This document shows, one piece after another, positions 8,163 to 17,473 of a DNA stretch of 64,000 bases (the first letter of the stretch is position 1; each line of letters starts with the position of its first letter). Below the pieces are notes generated by a model. That model was not told where the DNA came from, made no database searches, and was given only the letters and a program-made list of their open reading frames with translations. The position numbers were made by a program, and so were the translations under genes. Source of the stretch: a bacterium GBS-1 (GTDB lineage: Bacteria; Synergistota; GBS-1); NCBI GenBank assembly GCA_001443005.1, contig LEKQ01000005.1, positions 128,809-192,808 of the forward strand, written 5' to 3'.

Positions 8163-10190
8163 TTGAGAAGCTTAAGGGCAAAGTTAATTCTGTGGGGTGT
8201 TATAATTTCGGTTTTAGGTGTGGGTCTTACAAGCGCTATCCTCTCTCAGATCTCCTTGGGGGGCTTAGAGAAGGCTTATTACTCCGAGGCCATGGCTCGA
8301 GCTAAGGGTATCCTTGAGATATTTAACTCCATAGGGACTACGAACCTTGGCATAGCTAGGGTCTTCGCCTCAAGCGACATAGTTAACGATGGGTTGCGTT
8401 TGGGTAAGGAGGCTGGAAAGGGGATAGCCGGCTTTAAGATTGAACGTTTAATAAGTCCTATATTTGAGAAGATAAAGAGCGAGGGTGTTGATTTCGTTAT
8501 AGTGTATAACGACAACGGGGAGTGGGTTTATGAGGCTGGCTTAGGCTTAAAGGAGGACCAGGTTATCCCTGAGGCTCAGATGGCCTTGCTTACCCTGAAT
8601 AGCAAGCAGGACCAGAAGACGATGCTTAAGGGGCTTAAGGGGATGGAGGTAATCTCCTGCTCCTACGTTCAGGCTGGTGGGGTTGTCATCGTGGGTAGCG
8701 TTTTAAGTAATGAGCTTCTTGACAGGCTTAAGGGTGGGGCCAACTTCGACATGAGCCTCTTTGATATAGAGGGTTCGAGGGCTGCAACGACCCTCACCCT
8801 TAAGGGGGAGAGGGTGAGAAATCCGATCCCTCAGGAGGCTAGGGATAAGGTCTTGGTGGCTGGGGAAGATTTCCTCAAGCTTATGGAAATGGGGGGATCT
8901 TTGAGGTTTGTATCTATCTTACCCATAAAGCACTCCTCGGGCATGGTTTTGGGGGCTTTGGGTGTATCTATCCCTGCTGATAGCTATCTTGATGCTCGTC
9001 AGACCCTTATCTCTCGAACTTTAGTTGTTGGGGTTTCCTTGATAGCTTTAGGCGTTTTACTCTTCTTCTTCGTTTCTGGCAGCATATCTAAGAGGGTGAA
9101 CAAAGTCAAGGATGTTATAACTGCTTTGGCTCAGGGTGATTTAACGGTTGGGCTTAGCGATCTTGGTGCGGATGAGATAGGGGTTATGGGGCGCGAGCTT
9201 TCCAATGCCATTTCATCCTTAAAGGGGCTAATATTGAGCGTGAAGTCTCAGGGTGAGGAGGTTGGGGAGCATTCTTTGAAGCTTGATGAGCTTGGGAGGA
9301 AGCTTTACGACATGGTTTCCTCTGAGTATAAGAGCGTTACGGGCCTTAAGGGTGACGTTGAGGGGGCTGCTTCTGCCTCTGAGGAGACCAGCGCTGGGAT
9401 AGAGGAGGTTGCTTCTTCTGCGCAGTCTGTTTCTCAGGCTGTTGGTAGGATTGAGAATGAGTCGAACAAGGTTATTGAGTCTGCGCGTAATGGTATGACT
9501 CACCTTGAGGAGACGGTTAAGGCTGTGGAGTTGGTTTTAGAGAGGACCCGTCGAGTTTCTGAGGAGGTTAGGAACCTCACCTCGAGCTTATCTCAGATAA
9601 GCGATATAGCTAGTAGGATAAGCGGTATAGCTGATCAGACAAACCTTTTGGCTTTGAATGCGGCTATTGAGGCTGCGCGTGCTGGTGAAGCTGGGCGCGG
9701 TTTTGCTGTTGTTGCTGAGGAGGTAAGGAAGCTTGCTGAGGAGTCCAACTCTGCTGCCTCTGAGATAGAGGGTTTATCGAGGAGGATGGTTGAGGAGATA
9801 GGGAAGCTTGATTCGATGATGAAGGAGTCTGAGGGTGCTGTTAGGAGGAGCGCTGACTTAGCGAGCTTGACGCGAGATAGGGTATCTGAGGTTATAAGGG
9901 CCATTGAGGCTGTTGGTGAGAGCATAAAGGAGATAGTCTCTTTGGTTGAGAATCAGTCTGCTGCCACTGAGGAGATGGCTGCTGCTATGGACTCTATAGT
10001 TAAGTCGGTGAGGCATGTTGCTGATGTTATATCGAGCATTGAGGGTGCTGTCGGGGATCAGGAGAGGCTATCTAACGAGATAAGGGAGATAAGCGCTCGC
10101 TTGAAGGATGGGTCGGCTAAGCTTGAGGATGCCTTGGCTAAGTTCAAGGTCGAGGGTGAGGAAAGAAGGATAGCGCCGGTTTCTGCTTAA
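8163..10190 (+). CDS. Methyl-accepting chemotaxis protein
   Basis: A transmembrane chemoreceptor of the usual layout: a first transmembrane helix near the N-terminus ([14 protein letters not shown]), a periplasmic sensing region of about 240 residues that looks Cache-like (the [17 protein letters not shown] strand region), a second membrane helix ([16 protein letters not shown]), a HAMP domain, and a long signalling hairpin whose tip contains [18 protein letters not shown] and [19 protein letters not shown] placed the start at the TTG at 8163 because GGAGG lies at 8147-8151; a GTG at 8115 would add 16 residues. It probably feeds the CheA encoded upstream. The ligand cannot be read from sequence. 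Confidence 0.92.
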   Translation: MRSLRAKLILWGVIISVLGVGLTSAILSQISLGGLEKAYYSEAMARAKGILEIFNSIGTTNLGIARVFASSDIVNDGLRLGKEAGKGIAGFKIERLISPIFEKIKSEGVDFVIVYNDNGEWVYEAGLGLKEDQVIPEAQMALLTLNSKQDQKTMLKGLKGMEVISCSYVQAGGVVIVGSVLSNELLDRLKGGANFDMSLFDIEGSRAATTLTLKGERVRNPIPQEARDKVLVAGEDFLKLMEMGGSLRFVSILPIKHSSGMVLGALGVSIPADSYLDARQTLISRTLVVGVSLIALGVLLFFFVSGSISKRVNKVKDVITALAQGDLTVGLSDLGADEIGVMGRELSNAISSLKGLILSVKSQGEEVGEHSLKLDELGRKLYDMVSSEYKSVTGLKGDVEGAASASEETSAGIEEVASSAQSVSQAVGRIENESNKVIESARNGMTHLEETVKAVELVLERTRRVSEEVRNLTSSLSQISDIASRISGIADQTNLLALNAAIEAARAGEAGRGFAVVAEEVRKLAEESNSAASEIEGLSRRMVEEIGKLDSMMKESEGAVRRSADLASLTRDRVSEVIRAIEAVGESIKEIVSLVENQSAATEEMAAAMDSIVKSVRHVADVISSIEGAVGDQERLSNEIREISARLKDGSAKLEDALAKFKVEGEERRIAPVSA

Positions 10191-10199
10191 TTGATGATG

Positions 10200-10231
10200 T
10201 TGGGAGGACCTCGGTTTGTAGGTCTTCCCAA
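10200..10231. terminator. Hairpin between convergent mcp and spoIID-like genes
   Basis: An inverted repeat with 12-bp arms (one wobble pair, GGGAGGACCT against AGGTCTTCCC) and an 8-nt loop sits between the two convergent stop codons. The flanking T tracts are weak, so it may be a bidirectional terminator of modest strength or only a 3'-end stem. Confidence 0.55.
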
Positions 10232-10237
10232 TTAACT

Positions 10238-11623
10238 TCACCGCTTTTTCTCTATCCTGGTTCCAGTAAAGTAAAACTCCAATATCTGAGTATAGCTCTT
10301 CCCTCTCTCTGCCATAAGTTTTGCCCCCCACTGACTCATACCAACCCCATGTCCCCAACCTCTTCCCTCGAAGATGAATACCCTTTCATCAGGTTTTGAT
10401 GGGAATATTATCTCTTTTGATACTTCATCCTTCGGTGCCACATCTCGCTCTATAATTCCATAGGCTTCGGCTAAAATCAGTATTATCTCGTCGTAGGATA
10501 AGCCCTTCGCTAAGAGTTCTCTAACATTTACATTTCTTCTCTTTTTTGGTTTCTCGATATCGGGGGCCTCATTTTGCGTTTCCCTTTGATTTGCCTTCCT
10601 AACCCTTTCTAAAGGCTCTTTCTTTGATATCGTGAAAGCTGTGCTCCTTAGCGTGGTGAAGCCGATTAGCTGTCTGAAGCGAGTTGCTGGGATCTCAACG
10701 GCTCCTTTGCTCCCAACGATTTTCAAGGATAAAGCCCTGAAGCCGAACTCATCCTTTTTGGTTATCAATATATCCTTTGGGGGTCCAACATCTAAGCCTA
10801 TGTCGTTTAATAGCTCCATAAGCTTTGTGGATGGTATTTCAAGTTTCCAACTGCTATAAGGAGAGCTTGTCTCTTGGTAAAAGTCCTCCTTTAGACTCTT
10901 AAGGTAAGGGAGATCCTCTCCCCAGGCGCTTTTAGCAGAGAGCGTGAATCCGCCGCTATCGGAGTGATAGAACACCTTGGCGATTTCCCCTCGATAGGTT
11001 AATATCTCCCCTCGAGTTTCATCGACCGCTCTCTTTAACTTGGGATCCTCGCTGGAAACCCCGCCATATCCCTGACAGTGAACGGAAGCGCATAGGTCAA
11101 AGCCGTTGGCCCTGTGTTTGCCGAGGTTCGCTATAGCGTATGTTCTACTTACGACTGCCTGAGCCTTTAGAGCCTCCATAGGCCACGAGGAAGGGATCTC
11201 AGCCCCAAGTACGCCATATAGATACTCCTCTACGTTGACCACGTTCACTATGGTAAGCCCTCTCGAATTAGGTATTATCTCGAAGCGCCCTCTATAGGGC
11301 TTGCTATTGTAAGATAAAAGGCCTCTGCTTGCCGGTAGGATAGTTAGTTTTTCGCTTACCTTCAGATTATCGATCCTTATTGAACTTCCCTCCAAGGTTA
11401 ACTCAATCTTTCCATCTTTATAGATCTTCCTCCCACCGCAGATTATAATTAGGCCGCCATCTGAAGAGAAGGAAGCGCTTCTTGCGCTTGTGCTTAGCCC
11501 GACCCTGAGCTCTATCCCCTTGGCTTCGATCGCTGAGTCCTTAGCGAGAGTGGGGGATAGTGGAAGAGTTAACATGAGGCTCAAAAAGATCTTGAAAATA
11601 ATGAATTTCTTTAACAAAAGCAT
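10238..11623 (-). CDS. SpoIID/LytB-domain protein, exported peptidoglycan lytic enzyme
   Basis: SpoIID-family proteins are lytic transglycosylases that cleave denuded glycan strands. After a signal-like hydrophobic stretch, the protein shows the SpoIID core: VEEYLYGVLGAEIPSSWPME, ALKAQAVVSRTYA, and a C-terminal GRGWGHGVGMSQWGAKLMA with FYFTGT. About 90 residues of charged, probably flexible sequence (around 345-415 of this 461-residue product) separate the two halves, longer than in SpoIID itself. I chose the ATG at 11623 because AGGAAGGTG precedes it; an in-frame start at 11692 would lie upstream of a TATAAT. No sporulation genes are nearby, so a vegetative cell-wall role is more likely. Confidence 0.85.
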   Translation of the reverse strand: MLLLKKFIIFKIFLSLMLTLPLSPTLAKDSAIEAKGIELRVGLSTSARSASFSSDGGLIIICGGRKIYKDGKIELTLEGSSIRIDNLKVSEKLTILPASRGLLSYNSKPYRGRFEIIPNSRGLTIVNVVNVEEYLYGVLGAEIPSSWPMEALKAQAVVSRTYAIANLGKHRANGFDLCASVHCQGYGGVSSEDPKLKRAVDETRGEILTYRGEIAKVFYHSDSGGFTLSAKSAWGEDLPYLKSLKEDFYQETSSPYSSWKLEIPSTKLMELLNDIGLDVGPPKDILITKKDEFGFRALSLKIVGSKGAVEIPATRFRQLIGFTTLRSTAFTISKKEPLERVRKANQRETQNEAPDIEKPKKRRNVNVRELLAKGLSYDEIILILAEAYGIIERDVAPKDEVSKEIIFPSKPDERVFIFEGRGWGHGVGMSQWGAKLMAERGKSYTQILEFYFTGTRIEKKR

Positions 11624-11651
11624 CACCTTCCTCGTGGGTTCTTCTTTGAGC

Positions 11652-11657
11652 ATTATA
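11652..11657 (-). promoter_or_regulatory. Probable -10 element for the spoIID-like gene
   Basis: TATAAT on the minus strand lies 29 nt upstream of the chosen ATG. The region 17 nt further upstream is T-rich but lacks a good TTGACA match, so only the -10 is supported. It is back to back with the tRNA promoter. Confidence 0.4.
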
Positions 11658-11685
11658 GCATGGTCTTCTCCTCTAAAAAATAGGC

Positions 11686-11714
11686 TTGACATATTTTACC
11701 CCTCATAGTAATAT
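11686..11714 (+). promoter_or_regulatory. Sigma-70 promoter of the tRNA operon
   Basis: TTGACA (11686-11691), a 17-nt spacer, and TAATAT (11709-11714) lie just upstream of the tRNA-Lys gene at 11729. Perfect -35 and spacing and a near-consensus -10 make this the strongest housekeeping promoter in the window. Confidence 0.85.
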
Positions 11715-11728
11715 TTATCTTGCTTAAC

Positions 11729-11803
11729 GGGCTGTTAGCTCAGTGGCAGAGCATCGGACTTTTAATCCGAGGGCCGCAGGTTCGATTCCTGCACAGCCCA
11801 CCA
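11729..11803 (+). tRNA. tRNA-Lys (anticodon UUU)
   Basis: The acceptor stem GGGCTGT pairs with ACAGCCC, followed by A and an encoded CCA. The anticodon arm CGGACTTTTAATCCG places TTT in a seven-base loop. The T arm contains GGTTCGATTCC. It is the first gene of a three-tRNA operon. Confidence 0.97.
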
Positions 11804-11808
11804 GGGGT

Positions 11809-11884
11809 GCTCCCGTCGTCTAGGGGTCTAGGACACCGCCCTTTCAAGGCGGCGGCACGGGTTCGAATCCCGTCGGGAGCGCCA
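11809..11884 (+). tRNA. tRNA-Glu (anticodon UUC)
   Basis: GCTCCCG pairs with CGGGAGC, then discriminator G and encoded CCA. The anticodon arm CCGCCCTTTCAAGGCGG exposes TTC. The T arm has GGTTCGAATCC. It starts 5 nt after the tRNA-Lys CCA. Confidence 0.97.
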
Positions 11885-11892
11885 TTTTTGGT

Positions 11893-11968
11893 GCCGGTGT
11901 AGCTCAACAGGCAGAGCGGTGGAATCGTAATCCACGGGTTGTCGGTTCGAGTCCGGCCACCGGCTCCA
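11893..11968 (+). tRNA. tRNA-Thr (anticodon CGU)
   Basis: GCCGGTG pairs with CACCGGC, with discriminator T and encoded CCA. The anticodon arm GTGGAATCGTAATCCAC has CGT in the loop, reading ACG threonine codons. The T arm has GGTTCGAGTCC. Confidence 0.96.
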
Positions 11969-11983
11969 CATGAAGAGTATGAA

Positions 11984-12012
11984 GGGGATACCCCATGGGG
12001 TATCCCCTTTTG
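11984..12012 (+). terminator. Rho-independent terminator of the tRNA operon
   Basis: An exact 24-nt palindrome (11984-12007, GGGGATACCCCATGG and its complement) followed by TTTTGTGTT lies 15 nt after tRNA-Thr. Confidence 0.9.
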
Positions 12013-12055
12013 TGTTATACTTAGACTGTGTTAAGGACCGCAAAAGGTGGTGATC

Positions 12056-12610
12056 ATGATGCTTAAGGAGCTCTTGATGAGAAGGAGGTCTGTTAGGAGG
12101 TTTATTAAGAGGGTGATGCCGAGGGAGCTATTCGATTACCTGCTTTGGGTATCCTATGGTGAGGTTAACGGGAGGTTGGTTGTTCCCTCAGGAGGGGCTA
12201 CCTATCCGATTCACATATATGCTGTATTAGGAGGCGTTGAGGGATTGGAAGCTGGCGTTTATAGATATCTCAATCGCGAAGGTAAAATTACTCTTCATCT
12301 TAAAGGAGACCTCATGCGCGATCTTTCAAGGGCGTGTCTAAACCAAAGATATGTCGCTGAAGCGTCCTTTAACATAGTTATTGCCGTTCACTATCCTAGA
12401 ATTACCTCGGTTTACGGTGAGCGAGGGGTGAGGTATGCGATCCTTGAGGCAGGACATATAGGTCAAAACATATACCTCGCTTGCGCTGAAGAAGGTTTGG
12501 GAACGGTAGCGATAGGCGCCTTTAACGATGAGTTAGTCTCTCGTGTTTTAGGATTACCTAAGGGTATCGACCCCCTTTATATATTCCCGGTAGGATACCC
12601 TGCGGAGTGA
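12056..12610 (+). CDS. SagB/nitroreductase-fold protein, cytoplasmic
   Basis: The protein matches the FMN-dependent nitroreductase fold in its short SagB-type form: the N-terminal RRSVRRF FMN phosphate motif, PSGGATYPIHIYAV, VRYAILEAGHIGQNIYL, and the C-terminal GTVAIGAFNDE and LPKGIDPLYIFPVGYP. These place it with SagB-type dehydrogenases, which oxidise or reduce varied substrates; the substrate here is unknown. The ATG at 12056 (or 12059) follows AAAGGTGGTGA. It shares architecture with the exported homologue at 48342, but lacks a signal peptide. It lies 7 nt before ychF. Confidence 0.8.
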   Translation: MMLKELLMRRRSVRRFIKRVMPRELFDYLLWVSYGEVNGRLVVPSGGATYPIHIYAVLGGVEGLEAGVYRYLNREGKITLHLKGDLMRDLSRACLNQRYVAEASFNIVIAVHYPRITSVYGERGVRYAILEAGHIGQNIYLACAEEGLGTVAIGAFNDELVSRVLGLPKGIDPLYIFPVGYPAE

Positions 12611-12616
12611 ACGAAG

Positions 12617-13699
12617 ATGACTTTTTCCGTTGGCATAGTTGGTCTTCCTAATGCGGGGAAGTCAACTCTCTTTAACGCTTTAACTAAAGCTGGTGTTCTG
12701 GTGGCAAAGTATCCCTTTTCTACAATCGATCCTCATAAAGGGGTAGCATCGGTTCCCGATGAGAGGCTTGAGGCCCTGTCCGAGATGCTTAAGCCCCCGA
12801 GGGTTGTTCCAGCTGAAATAGAGTTCTTCGACATAGCTGGGATAGTCAGAGGGGCGAGTAAGGGTGAGGGGCTCGGTAATCAATTCCTAAGCCATATAAG
12901 GGGGGTTGATGCGGTAGTTGAGGTGGTTAGGGCCTTCGAGGATGGTAGCATATCTCACTCAGAGGGAAGCATCGACCCGGTTAGGGATGCCCAGATAGTC
13001 GAGCTTGAGCTTATGCTTGCGGACCTGGAGTTAGTTGAAAAGTGGATTGAGAAGTTGGGTAAGAGCGCCCGTCTTGGCGATAAGAGGGCGAAGGAGGAGG
13101 TCGAGTTTCTATCAAAGGTTAAGGATCTTCTATCGAGAGGGGTACCTTTAAGGGGTTGCCTTTCTAAGGAGGAGCTCGAGAGACTATCTAAGACCTATCA
13201 GCTTCTTTCAAGTAAGCCCCACCTTTACTACCTAAACACCTCTGAGACGGTGGACGAGGTCTTACTTGACCGCTTTAAAGTTTGGGCATCCTCGAGGTCT
13301 TCTCCCGTTGTGTGGGGGTGTGCTCGCTTAGAGATGGAGCTTTCTGAGCTTTCAACTGAAGAGGCTCAGGAGTTCATTAGGGAGATGGGGCTTGAGCCCT
13401 CGGTAAAGAGGTTAATTAAGTCTTCCTACGAGCTTTTGAATTTGATAACTTTCTTCACCTTTAACGAGAAGGAGCTTAGAGCTTGGTCTATAAGGAGGGG
13501 GACTAAGGTTCCGCAAGCTGCCGGCAAGATTCACACTGATATGGAGAGGGGCTTCATAAAGGCGGAGGTTATTTCCTGTGAGCTCCTGCTAGATGTAGGG
13601 GATTACAGGTTAGCTAGAGAGAAAGGCTTAATTAGGATAGAGGGTAAAGATTATGAGGTTCAGGATGGTGATGTCATATACGTGATATTCAAAGCTTAA
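12617..13699 (+). CDS. ychF: YchF/Obg-family ATPase/GTPase
   Basis: YchF is a ribosome-associated Obg-family nucleotidase. Motifs in order: G1 GLPNAGKSTLFNALT, switch II FFDIAGIVRGASKGEGLGNQFL, NTSE in place of the NKxD specificity motif (as in this ATP-preferring family), a central coiled coil, and a C-terminal TGS domain (LITFFTFNEKELRAW through GDVIYVIF). The 360-residue length is standard. The ATG follows the nitroreductase stop by 7 nt. Confidence 0.96.
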   Translation: MTFSVGIVGLPNAGKSTLFNALTKAGVLVAKYPFSTIDPHKGVASVPDERLEALSEMLKPPRVVPAEIEFFDIAGIVRGASKGEGLGNQFLSHIRGVDAVVEVVRAFEDGSISHSEGSIDPVRDAQIVELELMLADLELVEKWIEKLGKSARLGDKRAKEEVEFLSKVKDLLSRGVPLRGCLSKEELERLSKTYQLLSSKPHLYYLNTSETVDEVLLDRFKVWASSRSSPVVWGCARLEMELSELSTEEAQEFIREMGLEPSVKRLIKSSYELLNLITFFTFNEKELRAWSIRRGTKVPQAAGKIHTDMERGFIKAEVISCELLLDVGDYRLAREKGLIRIEGKDYEVQDGDVIYVIFKA

Positions 13700-13722
13700 A
13701 GAGGGTCCTTTTTCTTATACCT

Positions 13723-14847
13723 GTGCTCAAGGACGGTTCTGGGGTTTTCTTGACCCACCTTGCCCTTGGGCTTCATGAGAGGGGATGGGATATATCCTTG
13801 GTCTCTGCCTCAAAAAGCGGCGATTGGGTTGAGTGGCCTCACCTTAAAGATAGATTTAGATCTATAGCTTCTAATATATATGAGCTTGACTTCTTCAACA
13901 GGTCCTCCCCTGAGTTTTGGAACGGGGTTAGGGCTTTGATGGAGATACTTAAGGAGAAGAGCTTCGGCATATTGGCCCCTCAATCGTGCGTTCCTGCATC
14001 GGCCTGCCTTTTTGCGAGGGATCTATTAGGCCTTAAATCTCCCATAGTTTTAACTCTTCACAGCTGGGGGATAAATCGACCCGATTGGATGGACCTTTGG
14101 GATTCATGGGCTTTATCTAAGGTGGATCACATATGCTTTGTCTCTCAAGGGTATAAAGATGCTCTTGTTAGGAGATTGCCCTTTGAGATAGATGGGAATA
14201 AGACCTCCGTTATAACGCCAGGGCTCTATATCGAAGATAGCTACCCCTCCAAGGAGGCTTTAAGAGATGAGCTTAGCCGCAGATACGAAGTTTCATTGAG
14301 CTCCTTCTGGATAACCACTTTAGGAGGAATCTCTGAAAGGAAAGGGCATTTAGAGCTGATAGAGGGGTTTAAGCTTCTTTTGGAAAAGGGCTATGACGCT
14401 CATCTCTTTATAATAGGACCCGTTAGGGAGAAACCTTACTTTGAAGGATTGTTATCCTTTTGTCGGGATATCCTCGGCAGGGTGAGATTTATGGGGCAGA
14501 TGAGCGACCCTCACTCGCTGATTAAGGCCTCTGATGTTTTTATATTTCCGAGTAGGAGCGAGGGGCTGGGTTTGGCCTTGATGGAGGCCATGGCGCTTGG
14601 AGTTCCCTGTATCTCGTCTAACGTTGAGGGTGTAAAAGATTTAGTTTGCGATGGAAAGTATGCTTTAGCTTTAAGTGAGATCAGCGGTAGTGAGATAGCT
14701 AGATCGCTGATATACGCCATTGAAAACTATAGTGAGATGCTTTATACTGCTTCTAAGGCTCGTGAAAGAGTTCTTAAGGATTTTTCCTTTGATCGAACCG
14801 TTAGGGCCTATGAAAATTTATATCTTAAATTTTTGGTCGAGAGCTAA
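13723..14847 (+). CDS. Glycosyltransferase family 4-like protein
   Basis: A GT-B fold glycosyltransferase. The C-terminal nucleotide-sugar domain is clear: LGGISERKGHLELIEGF, RVRFMGQMSDP, and the E-x7-E type motif in SRSEGLGLALMEAMALGVP. The N-terminal domain has GSGVFLTHLALGLHERGWD. The GTG at 13723 is only the first standard start; the in-frame sequence upstream (RVLFLIPV from 13702) is exactly the first beta strand expected of a GT4 enzyme, so translation probably begins further upstream at a non-standard codon such as ATT at 13687. It may act on flagellar or envelope glycans, given the flagellin gene next door. Donor and acceptor are unknown. Confidence 0.85.
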   Translation: MLKDGSGVFLTHLALGLHERGWDISLVSASKSGDWVEWPHLKDRFRSIASNIYELDFFNRSSPEFWNGVRALMEILKEKSFGILAPQSCVPASACLFARDLLGLKSPIVLTLHSWGINRPDWMDLWDSWALSKVDHICFVSQGYKDALVRRLPFEIDGNKTSVITPGLYIEDSYPSKEALRDELSRRYEVSLSSFWITTLGGISERKGHLELIEGFKLLLEKGYDAHLFIIGPVREKPYFEGLLSFCRDILGRVRFMGQMSDPHSLIKASDVFIFPSRSEGLGLALMEAMALGVPCISSNVEGVKDLVCDGKYALALSEISGSEIARSLIYAIENYSEMLYTASKARERVLKDFSFDRTVRAYENLYLKFLVES

Positions 14848-14872
14848 AGTTCAGCTTAAGGTGTGCCGATAT
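14845..14872 (+). promoter_or_regulatory. Sigma-28 promoter of the flagellin gene
   Basis: TAAAGTTC (14845-14852), a 12-nt spacer, and GCCGATAT (14865-14872) closely match the FliA/SigD consensus TAAAGTTT-N11-GCCGATAA. The first T is the end of the upstream glycosyltransferase stop codon. It predicts a 5' leader of roughly 145 nt before the flagellin ATG. Confidence 0.9.
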
Positions 14873-14877
14873 ACGTA

Positions 14878-15024
14878 AGTGGAAGGAGGTGGTTTAGTTA
14901 GGAGGAAGTTGTAGGGTAGATTTTAGTCTTAAGGAGGTTTTTAAGCTTTAGAGCCAACGGAGGGCTCGGGCCTTAAGCATGGAAGCTTAAGGCTAAAACA
15001 CCTTAACCAAGGAGGGTGAGGTTT
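14878..15024 (+). promoter_or_regulatory. Structured flagellin 5' leader with CsrA-like GGA hairpins
   Basis: The leader contains two adjacent stem-loops: GAGCC/GGCTC (14951-14955 with 14963-14967, loop AACGGAG) and GCCTTAAGC/GCTTAAGGC (14970-14978 with 14985-14993, loop ATGGAA). Both loops present GGA, the core of CsrA sites, and further GGA triplets occur at 14881, 14885, 14901, 14904 and 14933 and in the Shine-Dalgarno AAGGAGG (15009-15015). CsrA repression of flagellin translation through such sites is known in Bacillus subtilis; that it happens here is inference, and no csrA or fliW is in the window. Confidence 0.55.
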
Positions 15025-17385
15025 ATGATAGTTAATCACAATATCCCCGCGTTGAATGCCTACCGTAATCTGACGATCACGCAATCGGGTTTGTCTAAAT
15101 CTCTTGAACGGCTTTCCTCTGGTTTGAGGATTAACCGCGCTGCCGATGATGCTGCAGGGTTAGCGATCTCTGAGAAGATGAGGACCCAGATTAACGGACT
15201 GGCGCAGGCTGTAAGGAACGCTCAGGATGGTATATCCCTGATCCAGACGGCTGAGGGAGCGATGGATGAGGTTCATGCTATACTTCAGAGGATGAGAGAA
15301 CTTGCCAACCAAGCTGCAAACGATACCTATACGGCCTACGATCGTCAACAAATACAGAAGGAGATAGATCAGCTTAAAGCTGAGATCGATAGGATAGCTG
15401 AGACTACCCAGTTTAACACCAAGAAGCTTCTTACTGGTGAGCTTTCCTATAGCTTGAACAAGGTCAGAGGAGATGCTGCGGTGTTCAACATGAGTGCCGA
15501 TAGCAGGATCGAGGCTGGGAAGTATCAGGTAGCAATATACCAGGCCGCTGACGTTGCCAGGCTTATGAGCGGAACTGCCTTTAGCTACTATGGTGAAACT
15601 AACGCTGTTCTTCACACTGGTAATATATACATAAACGGCGTTGCGGTCCACTTCGACTCCGATGAGTATAACGCCGCCTCCGATAAGCTCCAGTACATCA
15701 TAGATAAGATAAACGCCGTGAGATCCCAGACGAACGTGGAAGCGCGTAAAGTTGCAAATCCCTATGGCAATTATTATGTTTATACCTTTGAACTCGTTCA
15801 GCTTGACGTTGGAACCTCTAACGTGATTCAGCTTTCAGGTGATGACCAGACCTTGAAGGACTTAGGCTTCGGGATGAGGATGGGCGCCGAGGGTAATAAA
15901 ATAACTGCGGCTTTGGGTACCGACGTGCTTAATATATCTGGCTCCCTCTTTATAAACAACGTCAAGGTAGGGGTTATAGATACCACAGATAGCATTCAAG
16001 ACGTGGTTAATATGATAAATCAAAAAGCCAATGAGACCGGTGTTTTCGCTGAGGCCGTTCAGGTTAGCATCGGAAGTGCAAGTAGTGCCTGGAGACTGAG
16101 GTTGATCGAGGCAAATCCCGGCGTGGGGATAAACCTGCAGTATACGGATTCCACTCTGCTTAGCGCCTTGGGCTTCGGTGGCTCTACCAATGTGCTTGAC
16201 GGTAGCTATACCCTTATAAGAAGGGGTGGAGACTCCAACGAAAGGTGGCTAGAGGGTGCCGAGACTGTAGAAACGGGTAACATAACCAACATGTTTGAGG
16301 ACCTTGATAGGATAAGGATAAACGGAACCTGGATAACCTTTAGGGATGAGAGTATAAATCTGTTCTTTCAAAATCTCCTTGAAGTTGCAAACAGGATCAA
16401 CTCCTATTCTGAGATAACCGGCGTTAAAGCTGAGGTAGTTACCACCGGTGTGGGTAGTGATGGCAGGGCTCGCTTAAGGCTTTACCAGATCACGCCCGAT
16501 CCCAACAACAAGATAATACTTTACTCCGATGTTTCTTCCGACAATAAAAAGCTAGATATGACCACGGGAGAGGTGACGACCAGTGATTCTAAGGCTCTTT
16601 CTGCTATTGGATTCGATTATGCAAGCAGAAACGGGATCCGTGACTCGACGGTGATCGGTGCGCGCGCTACAACTGGGGTTAATGTTAAGGTCAGGCTCTA
16701 CTCCACGGATCAAGCTGGAAATCACATAGCTATATTCCACGATAAGGCACTTATAGTCGAAGGGCAGGGTTACAGGGTCAACCTGGATAAGCAGAAAGTG
16801 GGCGACAAGATCTTTACCCCCTTGAACTACGACTATACAAGGAGGGCCATCGGTTTAAGCTTTGAGATACGCGGAGAGAATACTCCTTGGGCTACTGCTA
16901 AGACCTTCTCTTATGTGGATCCGTCCGAAGGCGATACGACTGTAAATGTCTACCTCTGGGGAAGTGCTGCCGAGATAAGGGTTAACACCGATAAAAGCCT
17001 CTTCCTTCACATAGGGGCTAACGAGGGTGAGACGATGAAGATAGATATAGATTCGCTTAGCACCGACGGCCTTGGGATAACCGAGCTTGACGTCACGACC
17101 CATGAGGGGGCTGAGCTCGCCTTGACCAGGCTCACCGATGCGATAAACAAGGTTTCTGATCAGCGCGCTAAGCTTGGTGCCTTCCAGAATCGCCTTGAGC
17201 ACACCATAAGAAACCTCAGGGTAGCTCAAGAGAACACGCAAGCCGCTGAGTCGAGAATAAGAGATGTGGATATGGCTCAGGAGATGATGCAGTTCACCAA
17301 GCTTCAGATACTCCTTCAGTCTGGCACTGCGATGCTCGCTCAGGCTAACACCCTTCCTCAGACCGTTCTTCAGCTTTTAAGATAA
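15025..17385 (+). CDS. Flagellin, large filament protein
   Basis: The N-terminal D0/D1 domain ([49 protein letters not shown]) and the C-terminal D1/D0 domain ([29 protein letters not shown], ending [10 protein letters not shown]) are textbook flagellin. The 786-787-residue length is about double a minimal flagellin. The extra central part holds three related Flagellin_IN-like units, each with an I-N-G/N-V strand, a V-x2-IN helix and an ending of LGFG, LGFGG or IGFDY (near residues 190-290, 300-390 and 425-540). The ATG at 15025 has AAGGAGG nine bases upstream; a GTG at 15016 touches that motif and is unlikely. Expression is from the sigma-28 promoter at 14845. Confidence 0.95.
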   Translation: MIVNHNIPALNAYRNLTITQSGLSKSLERLSSGLRINRAADDAAGLAISEKMRTQINGLAQAVRNAQDGISLIQTAEGAMDEVHAILQRMRELANQAANDTYTAYDRQQIQKEIDQLKAEIDRIAETTQFNTKKLLTGELSYSLNKVRGDAAVFNMSADSRIEAGKYQVAIYQAADVARLMSGTAFSYYGETNAVLHTGNIYINGVAVHFDSDEYNAASDKLQYIIDKINAVRSQTNVEARKVANPYGNYYVYTFELVQLDVGTSNVIQLSGDDQTLKDLGFGMRMGAEGNKITAALGTDVLNISGSLFINNVKVGVIDTTDSIQDVVNMINQKANETGVFAEAVQVSIGSASSAWRLRLIEANPGVGINLQYTDSTLLSALGFGGSTNVLDGSYTLIRRGGDSNERWLEGAETVETGNITNMFEDLDRIRINGTWITFRDESINLFFQNLLEVANRINSYSEITGVKAEVVTTGVGSDGRARLRLYQITPDPNNKIILYSDVSSDNKKLDMTTGEVTTSDSKALSAIGFDYASRNGIRDSTVIGARATTGVNVKVRLYSTDQAGNHIAIFHDKALIVEGQGYRVNLDKQKVGDKIFTPLNYDYTRRAIGLSFEIRGENTPWATAKTFSYVDPSEGDTTVNVYLWGSAAEIRVNTDKSLFLHIGANEGETMKIDIDSLSTDGLGITELDVTTHEGAELALTRLTDAINKVSDQRAKLGAFQNRLEHTIRNLRVAQENTQAAESRIRDVDMAQEMMQFTKLQILLQSGTAMLAQANTLPQTVLQLLR

Positions 17386-17407
17386 GTTTTTAGGTGGACT
17401 GGTGGAG

Positions 17408-17452
17408 GGGAGAGGCGCTTTCATGAGGGAGCGCCTCTCCCTTTGTCTTTTT
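17408..17452 (+). terminator. Terminator after flagellin
   Basis: Twelve-base-pair stem GGGAGAGGCGCT/AGCGCCTCTCCC (17408-17419 and 17430-17441), a 10-nt loop, then TTTGTCTTTTT. It separates the highly expressed flagellin from flaG, allowing some read-through. Confidence 0.85.
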
Positions 17453-17473
17453 GATCTGGAGGTGTCCTGAGAT

